NCBI GenBank assembly: GCA_903837305.1
Contig: CAILUB010000350.1
Coordinates: forward strand, 1-19,969
Length of the DNA stretch: 19,969 nt
DNA from: an uncultured Cytophagaceae bacterium
Lineage (GTDB): Bacteria; Bacteroidota; Bacteroidia; Cytophagales; Spirosomataceae
Reading direction: 5' to 3'
Numbering within the stretch: the stretch's first letter is position 1; the number at the start of each line of letters is the position of its first letter. The notes under the pieces are model-generated. The model was not told the DNA's origin and ran no database searches. It saw only the letters and a program-made list of their open reading frames with translations. A program made the translations under genes and the position numbers. Below are positions 8,024-14,093 of the stretch, piece by piece.

Positions 8024-9065
8024 CTAGGAAATCAAGCCAGTTTTGGTGACAGAATTTGACGATATCATCATCTGAAAATCCACGTTTCAATAGCAATTCT
8101 GGTAATTTTTGTAAATCAGCAATCGTCTCCACGTCTGCTGGACATTGTTCTCTTCCGAACCCTCCATCTAAATCGGTGCCCAATCCCACGTGATTTGTAT
8201 TTCCTGCTAGGTCGCAAACGTGTACTAAATGATCTATGAGTGTATGTAAGGAAGCGTTTTTATTTAAAGGAGTAGATTCTCCTCTCACCCAACCCGGAAC
8301 CATCATCCACGCATCCATTGGCATTCCAATGACCGCACCGCGGTGTATAATCTCTTTCAATTGCTTATCACTGAATTGACGATTATGTTCAACTAAGGCT
8401 CGGCAATTTTGATGGCTCGCCCAAACCGGACCTTGGTGGTATTCCATCGCCTCCCAAAAACTATCATCACATAAATGCGTCGCATCCAATATGATATTTA
8501 AATCCATCATCTTGCGTAATAAATCACGTCCCCTTGCTCCCATTCCGCCCGTGGCATTCGTACCTTGTGCATAACGTCCCGGACCATAATGGGCAGGACC
8601 TAAGGCACGTAAACCAGACGCGTAGGCTATTTCTAAATACTCTAATGAAACGATAGAATCAGCTCCCTCTAAACTCAAAATATAGCCAATTGTATGTTTA
8701 TCAGCTTCCCATTGCGTTAAATGATCGTTTAATTCGGATCTATTTCGAATTGGACGAAGATCTCCCGTTCTTTCTAATGCTTTGTAATAGGCTAATTGGC
8801 CTTGCGTTTGTGCCCAGGCTTGTTCCGGACTATTCCATCCGGGTAATGTGGATTCAGGGGCCACATAGCGAGCGATTTGAGTGGCAACGACGATGCCTAC
8901 ATTTCCTTTTCGTAATTCGTCTAAACTTACGGTTGCATTGCCACGATCAGGTTTATCCGTTAAATGCTTTTCGCGATCATTGATCTCTTTAATAGGAGCG
9001 CGCAAGTCTCGATTCCATTCGAGCGCGTTCATACTTAAATCTAAATGGGCGTCGATTAATAGCAT
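8007..9065 (-). CDS. M19 family (renal/membrane dipeptidase-like) metallopeptidase
   Basis: A member of peptidase family M19 in the amidohydrolase superfamily, predicted to hydrolyse dipeptides, often ones with a C-terminal D-residue. The binuclear zinc ligands are all present: HLD (H7, D9), bridging E133 in SLEGAD, H197 in DATHL, H218 in ASHQNC, and D298 in GLGTDLDGG. The length of 352 residues is normal and there is no signal peptide, so it is cytoplasmic, unlike the mammalian membrane enzyme. It is the last gene of the minus-strand operon and overlaps the D-amino-acid enzyme gene upstream by 10 bases, so the two are likely translationally coupled. The pairing suggests release and then breakdown of a D-amino acid; alternatively it may be a non-peptidase member of the family with a small-molecule substrate. 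Confidence 0.87.
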   Translation of the reverse strand: MLLIDAHLDLSMNALEWNRDLRAPIKEINDREKHLTDKPDRGNATVSLDELRKGNVGIVVATQIARYVAPESTLPGWNSPEQAWAQTQGQLAYYKALERTGDLRPIRNRSELNDHLTQWEADKHTIGYILSLEGADSIVSLEYLEIAYASGLRALGPAHYGPGRYAQGTNATGGMGARGRDLLRKMMDLNIILDATHLCDDSFWEAMEYHQGPVWASHQNCRALVEHNRQFSDKQLKEIIHRGAVIGMPMDAWMMVPGWVRGESTPLNKNASLHTLIDHLVHVCDLAGNTNHVGLGTDLDGGFGREQCPADVETIADLQKLPELLLKRGFSDDDIVKFCHQNWLDFLEKAWS

Positions 9066-10120
9066 AGTCTACGATTTCTAGCTTTCACTTCCCATAAACC
9101 ACCATCAATGACTTGAAGATGGGAATGTAGATTAACTGTAGGGCAAATATGGTATGGTATCATTCGGACGATTTCACCTATAGTGTATTGTGAATTATCA
9201 CCTACTTCTATAATTCCGTGTTCTTCGCTTTGGGACTTTAAAACCCAATTAGGATGATCCAGGAAGCGAACGCGATTATCAATCGGGTTCTCAGCTGCCA
9301 CGGATTTATGTCCTAAATCGAGGCAAATAGTCGTATCTGTGGGTTTTGAGATAATTCTAGCGATAATCTCTACTCCATATTCAAAGGTATTTTCTGGAAA
9401 TAAGGCCGCATAACCTGCATCGAAGAAGATAAAGGTTCCTGGGCTGCAGGTAAATTGGGTATTTTTGTAGTGCACGAGGAAACTAGGTGTTCCAGATACG
9501 ACTAATTCTAGATCTGAACGGTTTAAGCGCTCTAGAAGCTGATAGAAAGAAGTAAAATCTGTTTCTACGTGTTTGGCACGGTCTTCGTATACCTTTTCTC
9601 TAATATGACCATCATAGGCATGTAAACCCCGTAAAGTGACATTAGGCAAAGTTTTAAAATGTTGAATTAAAGCCAAAGCTTTAGCAGGTAAAATACCCGT
9701 GCGATTCATCCCCATATTGAGGTCTACATAAACTCCTGCTGAAAGGTCCGTAAAAATACGATTCAGCTCGGAAGCGGCAAATGCATCATCTACGATAGAG
9801 GAGAATTTTGTTTTAGGATAATGGGTTACTAATTCCTTAAAACGGTCCAAATTAGGCCCGATCAATTGCATGGAAATAAGCACGTCTGGCGCTTCTGAAA
9901 GGGCTAATAATTCCGCTTCGGCAATAGTAGCACATTTGAATTTGGTGATTCCCGCTGCTAATAATAAGTCGTTTCCTTCTTTTGTTTTATGTGTTTTGAT
10001 GTGCGGACGCAAGCGTGTAGGATTACCATCCACCATTTCGATGACTTTGGCAATATTGCGTTTTACCCGATCAGGATATACGATTAATCCCGGGCTTTCA
10101 AAGGTGTCCAAATTTATCAT
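9056..10120 (-). CDS. D-threonine aldolase / D-serine dehydratase-like PLP enzyme (fold type III)
   Basis: A fold-type III PLP enzyme of the alanine-racemase-like D-TA/DSD family, expected to act on a D-beta-hydroxy amino acid by retro-aldol cleavage or dehydration. The PLP lysine is K42 in RPHIKTHKT (38-46). The C-terminal metal site reads PYHICPTVNLHSH, giving H324 and C326. His-x-Cys resembles the zinc site of eukaryotic-type D-serine dehydratase, whereas characterised D-threonine aldolases as I recall them use His-x-Asp, so dehydratase activity deserves weight. The length (354 aa) is normal and there is no signal peptide. It overlaps the upstream SDR by 4 bases and the M19 gene downstream by 10 bases. 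Its presence in an otherwise fucose-catabolic operon is unexplained. Confidence 0.85.
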   Translation of the reverse strand: MINLDTFESPGLIVYPDRVKRNIAKVIEMVDGNPTRLRPHIKTHKTKEGNDLLLAAGITKFKCATIAEAELLALSEAPDVLISMQLIGPNLDRFKELVTHYPKTKFSSIVDDAFAASELNRIFTDLSAGVYVDLNMGMNRTGILPAKALALIQHFKTLPNVTLRGLHAYDGHIREKVYEDRAKHVETDFTSFYQLLERLNRSDLELVVSGTPSFLVHYKNTQFTCSPGTFIFFDAGYAALFPENTFEYGVEIIARIISKPTDTTICLDLGHKSVAAENPIDNRVRFLDHPNWVLKSQSEEHGIIEVGDNSQYTIGEIVRMIPYHICPTVNLHSHLQVIDGGLWEVKARNRRLCY

Positions 10121-10899
10121 GAAATCGCTCGATCTAGGTGAACATAGCCCCCATCTACGTGGATGATTTGTCCGGTGGTATGACTTGATTTAGGAGACAT
10201 CAAAAATGTGACCATATCGCCTATTTCTTCTTTTGTGGTCATACGTTGACCTAAAGGTATTTTGCTGGTAATGCTGGCTAATTTTTCCTTCGGATTTTCT
10301 AACGTCTCAATCCATTTTTCATACATAGGCGTATAACATTCAGCCACGATGACCGAATTCACTCGAATGTTATAATCACGCAATTCTAACGCCCATTCAC
10401 GTGTTAAGGCATTCCGTCCTCCATTCGAAGCTGCATATCCTGAGGTGTTTCCCTGTCCTGTTTCTGCTGTTTTCGACCCGATATTAACGATAGCCCCTTT
10501 GCTTTTTTTCAAATAAGGCAACGCCGCTTGAGCCATTAAATAATAATGGGTCAAATTCGCGTTAATGGATTGAATGAACTTTTCGTAATTCCCTGTTTCT
10601 AGTCCCACTCCGTCATTTAAACCCGCATTATTGACTAATCCATCAATTTTCCCGAACATCGTAGCCACTTTTTCTACTACTCTATGGCATTCGGATGGAT
10701 TACTTAAATCAGCTACGAAAGAGAATGCTTGTCCGCCAGTCGCTTGAATTTTTTCGATACATTTTTGATTATCATCCTCGTTTCGGCCTACAATCGCCAC
10801 CATAGCAGATTCTAAGGCCAAAGACTCTGATATTCCTTGCCCAATTCCTTTGGCTCCACCTGTCACAATAATCACTTTCTCTCTTAATCCTAAATTCAT
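10117..10899 (-). CDS. SDR family oxidoreductase, putative L-fucose dehydrogenase with altered active site
   Basis: A 260-residue SDR proposed to oxidise L-fucose to L-fuconolactone with NAD(P). The nucleotide-binding motif TGGAKGIG (13-20), R39 after the second strand, NAG (91-93), S142 and Y155 are present. The region AECYTPMYEKWIETL after the active site recalls L-fucose dehydrogenases of Burkholderia/Campylobacter type, and the adjacent gene encodes a lactonase. The striking feature is that the lysine of the YxxxK motif is asparagine: the sequence reads YAASN, with N159 encoded by AAT at 10425-10423. The rest of the fold is intact, so this may be a subfamily variant with a rearranged proton relay or a non-oxidoreductase role rather than a dead gene. 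It overlaps both neighbours by 4 bases. The function is inferred from context and resemblance. Confidence 0.8.
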   Translation of the reverse strand: MNLGLREKVIIVTGGAKGIGQGISESLALESAMVAIVGRNEDDNQKCIEKIQATGGQAFSFVADLSNPSECHRVVEKVATMFGKIDGLVNNAGLNDGVGLETGNYEKFIQSINANLTHYYLMAQAALPYLKKSKGAIVNIGSKTAETGQGNTSGYAASNGGRNALTREWALELRDYNIRVNSVIVAECYTPMYEKWIETLENPKEKLASITSKIPLGQRMTTKEEIGDMVTFLMSPKSSHTTGQIIHVDGGYVHLDRAIS

Positions 10900-11729
10900 A
10901 GTATCTCTAATTGATAAAATTCGATAGCGTTCTGATGGTAAATTAGTTCTTTCTCTGACGTGTTTAACCTTTTAAGAGCTTCTTGAAATGAGGTAACCCA
11001 GCGTTCTAACGTTGAATTTACTAAAACAACTGGATAATCACTTCCGATCAATAGTCTCTGCGGACCAAAAACGTCTAAAGCCACCTCCACAATCTCATTT
11101 ACTTGATCCTGTGTCCAAGACTGATCTGCTGCCTCCGTCACAATCCCTGAAATTTTGGCAGAAACGTGTGATAAATTAGCGAACGCTTGAATTTCCTTCT
11201 TCCATTCTTGGATGTTGCCTGATTTTAGAGGGGCTTTGGCTAAATGGTCTAAAACGATTTTTTGCTCATCGCAGGTTTCACAAAAAGAAATGGCCGATGT
11301 AATTTGATGTGGATAAATCAATAAATCATAGCTCAAATCGAAGCTTGAGAGTGTTTTGACACCCCGGATGAATTCTTTCCTTGCTAGAAAATTGGGGTCT
11401 TTTTCCCCCTGAACAATATGTCTGAAGCCTTTGATGGCCTCAAATTGGGAGAAATAAGCTAGTCGATCTTCGATATTTGGACTTTGTAAATCCACCCAAC
11501 CCACAACACCTTGAATGAATTCGTTTTGTTCGGCAAGTGCCAATAGAAACAAGGTTTCTTCTTCGGAAGAATCAGCTTGAACAGCCACGCAGCCTGTAAA
11601 TCCTTGGTCTCTAAAAAGTGGTTCGCTGTAGTTTGGGTAAAAATCAGCCCGTAGAACGGACATCTCTGGAGTTATCCAGGTATCCCGTTCTTCGTTGTAA
11701 TTCCAAAAATGTTGATGTGCATCAATCAT
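10896..11729 (-). CDS. Amidohydrolase-2 family lactonase, putative L-fuconolactonase
   Basis: A TIM-barrel metal-dependent hydrolase of the amidohydrolase-2 family (PF04909), the group that contains L-fucono- and L-rhamnono-lactonases, predicted to open L-fucono-lactone to L-fuconate in the cytoplasm. Visible hallmarks are the N-terminal metal site DAHQHFWN (H5, H7), HIVQ (H104), the central DHLAK (D161, H162), AKISG (191-195) and the barrel-end aspartate D231 in LLIGSDYPV. Its 277 residues are normal for the group. It overlaps the hydrolase gene upstream and the SDR gene downstream by 4 bases each, so SDR and lactonase are coupled as expected for consecutive steps. It resembles the role assigned to the amidohydrolase in the Campylobacter jejuni fucose locus. 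Exact lactone specificity is inferred from the operon. Confidence 0.86.
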   Translation of the reverse strand: MIDAHQHFWNYNEERDTWITPEMSVLRADFYPNYSEPLFRDQGFTGCVAVQADSSEEETLFLLALAEQNEFIQGVVGWVDLQSPNIEDRLAYFSQFEAIKGFRHIVQGEKDPNFLARKEFIRGVKTLSSFDLSYDLLIYPHQITSAISFCETCDEQKIVLDHLAKAPLKSGNIQEWKKEIQAFANLSHVSAKISGIVTEAADQSWTQDQVNEIVEVALDVFGPQRLLIGSDYPVVLVNSTLERWVTSFQEALKRLNTSEKELIYHQNAIEFYQLEIL

Positions 11730-12565
11730 CCCTGATAGGCTATCGCTGTTTGTTGTTGTTCCCCTAAGCCATCCATTCCTAAGGTAACTACGTCTCCTGG
11801 CTTTAAATAGATCGGTGGATTGAATCCTAAACCTACACCGTGAGGTGTACCTGTGCTTATTACATCCCCTGGCAGTAAAGTCATAAATTGAGATATATAC
11901 GAAACCACTTGGGGAACGTTGAAGATTAATTGGTTGGTGCTACTCGTTTGGAAACGTTTCCCATTGACATCTAACCACATATTTAAAGCATGTACGTCTT
12001 TTATCTCTTCTTTTGTAGCTAAATAGGGTCCCAAAGGCGCAAAGGAATCACATCCCTTCCCTTTGGACCAGTTTCCACCACGTTCTAATTGGTATTCACG
12101 TTCAGATAGATCGTTGTGCAAACAATAGCCAGCCACATAATTGTAGGCATCGGCTTCCGGAACATAGGAGGCCTTTTTACCGATCACAATCGCTAATTCA
12201 ACTTCCCAATCTGTCTTCGTAGAGTTTTTGGGGATAATGATATCGTCATTGGGCCCAGAAAGGGCTGTCGTACTCTTGAAGAATAAAATGGGTTCCTTCG
12301 GGATCTCTGCTCCCGTTTCTTTGGCGTGATCCGCATAATTTAAGCCTACACACACAATTTTACTCGGTCTAGCTACGCAAGAACCTAAACGACCGGAAAT
12401 GACTGGGAAATCGCTGGGGTTTAGTTGAGCTAATTCTGCTAAGCCATTCTGTTGAAAAAAGGATTCGTTGAAATCTGTAAAACGAGATGAAACATCATAA
12501 TAGACCCCATCTTGGTAAATACAGGGTTTTTCAGCCCCCTCTTTTCCGATTCTTGCTAACTTCAT
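11726..12565 (-). CDS. Fumarylacetoacetate hydrolase family protein, putative 2,4-diketo-3-deoxy-L-fuconate hydrolase
   Basis: An FAH-superfamily C-C hydrolase expected to cleave 2,4-diketo-3-deoxy-L-fuconate into pyruvate and L-lactate, the last step of the non-phosphorylative fucose route. The Mg-binding residues E121 and E123 (WEVELAIVIG) and D152 (HNDLSER) are visible, as are the substrate-side GLNYADHAKE (74-83, H80) and WSKGKGCDSFAPLGP (166-180), and the C-terminal DGLGEQ motif. The N-terminal ~60 residues form the variable small domain, and the 279-residue length is typical. It starts 1 base after the SGNH gene and overlaps the lactonase gene by 4 bases. Such proteins are often mislabelled ureidoglycolate lyase; the surrounding SDRs, lactonase and sugar-acid dehydratase argue for the deoxy-sugar diketo acid instead. 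Confidence 0.87.
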   Translation of the reverse strand: MKLARIGKEGAEKPCIYQDGVYYDVSSRFTDFNESFFQQNGLAELAQLNPSDFPVISGRLGSCVARPSKIVCVGLNYADHAKETGAEIPKEPILFFKSTTALSGPNDDIIIPKNSTKTDWEVELAIVIGKKASYVPEADAYNYVAGYCLHNDLSEREYQLERGGNWSKGKGCDSFAPLGPYLATKEEIKDVHALNMWLDVNGKRFQTSSTNQLIFNVPQVVSYISQFMTLLPGDVISTGTPHGVGLGFNPPIYLKPGDVVTLGMDGLGEQQQTAIAYQG

Positions 12566-12566
12566 G

Positions 12567-13241
12567 CTATAATTTTTTAATAACGTCCCACATCGTATCA
12601 GCTAAAAACTGATTACCTGTTTCATTTAAGTGAACACGATCAGAAGTTAAGATACCTGATGCCTTGTTTTCGATGTTGTTTTTAGACTCATAGTCCATAA
12701 AGGCTTTGCGCAAATCAATCAATTGTACGCTATTGTCTTTAGCGATTTTCTTGATGATGGCTGAATAAGCATTTAAGTCACCATCGTTTTCGTTTGAGTT
12801 ATCAAACTTTTCTCCGATCACTGTAGGTGTACAGATAACTACTTGAGCGTTAGCTTTTTGAATCTTCTTAATTAAAGCATTATAGAATCTTTCAAACTTG
12901 TCCGCATCCGTTCCTGTACGTGAACTTGTTTTATGCCAAACATCGTTAATACCAATGTATATAATCACGATATTCGGATTTTTAGCCACCACATCTTCAT
13001 CATGACGTAAGTATAAATCATATACTTTATTGCCACCAATACCGGCGCCGATCAATTCATATTGATTAGAAAGTCCTTGAGCGGCAATCATTTCGGTCAT
13101 TTTGGTAATATACCCTGTCTTTCCTACTCCCGCTTGAGTGATCGAATCTCCAAAGAAAATAATACGCTTAGGACCGTCTTTCTTGAATGAACTCAAAGAG
13201 GTTCCCAAAACTAATAACAGGCAAATCAGTTGTTTTTTCAT
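12567..13241 (-). CDS. Secreted SGNH/GDSL-family hydrolase (putative carbohydrate esterase)
   Basis: An SGNH-fold hydrolase with all signature blocks: GDS of block I (G31-S33, nucleophile S33) in FFGDSIT, the glycine of block II in GAGIGGNKV, GIND of block III (97-100, N99), and the D201/H204 dyad of block V in SDRVHLN. A Sec signal peptide spans roughly residues 1-18, without a lipobox, so the protein is periplasmic or secreted, unlike its cytoplasmic operon neighbours. A plausible role is removal of O-acetyl groups from a fucose-containing glycan before or during uptake; lipase-like or lysophospholipase activity cannot be excluded. It lies 4 bases after the SDR gene and 1 base before the FAH-type gene, so it is part of the same transcript. 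Confidence 0.86.
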   Translation of the reverse strand: MKKQLICLLLVLGTSLSSFKKDGPKRIIFFGDSITQAGVGKTGYITKMTEMIAAQGLSNQYELIGAGIGGNKVYDLYLRHDEDVVAKNPNIVIIYIGINDVWHKTSSRTGTDADKFERFYNALIKKIQKANAQVVICTPTVIGEKFDNSNENDGDLNAYSAIIKKIAKDNSVQLIDLRKAFMDYESKNNIENKASGILTSDRVHLNETGNQFLADTMWDVIKKL

Positions 13242-13245
13242 AGGT

Positions 13246-13986
13246 TTAGTTGTTTAGATAAATGAATCCACCGTCAATTGGATAATCACAACCTGTGATA
13301 AATGCGGCTTCATCGGAACATAAATATAAAGCTAAATGTGCAATTTCTTGTGGTTTCGCCATTCGACCAATGGGTTGAGTAGCAGAAAGTTTCTCAAACA
13401 TTTCTTTTTGCTGGTCTGGGTAGTTTTTGGCAATAAACCCATCCACAAACGGCGTATGGACTCTTCCTGGTGAAATACAGTTGCAACGGATCCCTTGTTT
13501 TACGTAATCTTTGGCCACCGATTGAGTCATCGATTTGATGGCTCCTTTTGTCATCGAATACCCAAAACGATCTGGAATTCCCACCGAGGCTGCCACTGAG
13601 GCCATATTTAAAATAACCCCCGACTTCTGCACAATCATAGCTGGAATAAAAGTATACATACAATGGTAAGCCCCTTTTACATTTACATCAAAGATGCGTT
13701 GGAAGTCAGTTGGGTTCGTTTTCTCCAAATTCCCAATTTGTGGAATCCCCGCATTATTCACTAAGATATCTATCGATTTCAATTGTGCAGCAATGGCCTC
13801 TACCGCTTCTAATGAAGTTATATCAGCCTGATGAAAGGTGATTTCAGCCGGCATAGAGTTGACAGATGGTTTTAAGTCTAATACATGCACTTCTGCCCCT
13901 TGTGCTAAAAACGTAAGAGCGATCGATTCTCCGATGCCGGAGCATCCGCCGGTGATGAGGACTTTTTTGTTTGTTAGTTTGAACAT
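13246..13986 (-). CDS. SDR family oxidoreductase, putative 2-keto-3-deoxy-L-fuconate dehydrogenase
   Basis: A classical SDR of 246 residues with complete catalytic residues: TGGCSGIG (12-19), D37 at the second strand end (NAD preference), NAG (78-80), S130, Y143 and K147 in FGYSMTK. The segment IRCNCISPGRVHTPF (166-180) and the end FITGCDYPIDGG resemble the DHRS6/BDH2-like branch that includes the Xanthomonas 2-keto-3-deoxy-L-fuconate dehydrogenase. I therefore assign it the oxidation of that acid to 2,4-diketo-3-deoxy-L-fuconate, feeding the FAH-type hydrolase. It is separated from the UxaA-type gene upstream by a gap made entirely of heptanucleotide repeats, and from the SGNH gene by 4 bases. 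This SDR and the one at 10117-10899 could in principle have swapped roles. Confidence 0.86.
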   Translation of the reverse strand: MFKLTNKKVLITGGCSGIGESIALTFLAQGAEVHVLDLKPSVNSMPAEITFHQADITSLEAVEAIAAQLKSIDILVNNAGIPQIGNLEKTNPTDFQRIFDVNVKGAYHCMYTFIPAMIVQKSGVILNMASVAASVGIPDRFGYSMTKGAIKSMTQSVAKDYVKQGIRCNCISPGRVHTPFVDGFIAKNYPDQQKEMFEKLSATQPIGRMAKPQEIAHLALYLCSDEAAFITGCDYPIDGGFIYLNN

Positions 13987-13988
13987 GT

Positions 13989-14093
13989 CATTCAGTTGTC
14001 AGTGGACAGTGGGCAGTATCTATACTCTCTACTCTATAATCTATAATCTATCATTCACCATTCACCATTCACCATTTACCATTTACCATTTAA
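13989..14093 (-). repeat. Composite array of 15 in-phase heptanucleotide repeats
   Basis: Read on the minus strand from 14093 to 13989, the whole gap is fifteen contiguous 7-base units with no phase slip. Block 1 (14093-14052) is six units of GTRAATG type: TTAAATG once, GTAAATG twice, GTGAATG three times. Block 2 (14051-14017) is five ATAGATT-like units: two exact, then ATAGAGT, AGAGAGT and ATAGATA. Block 3 (14016-13989) is four CTG-initial units: CTGCCCA, CTGTCCA, CTGACAA and CTGAATG. The first unit contains the TAA stop of the UxaA-type gene, and the array ends 2 bases before the ATG of the SDR gene. No promoter or terminator hairpin is evident in it. The function is unknown. Confidence 0.9.

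Noticed and set aside
8690..9081. Plus-strand open frames opposite the M19 dipeptidase gene
   Set aside because: The minus-strand frame has all M19 zinc ligands; the opposite frames have low-complexity, family-less translations.
13989..14093. Possible CRISPR array in the repeat-rich intergenic stretch
   Set aside because: Units are 7 bases, contiguous, without spacers and without cas genes nearby; this is a tandem heptad array.
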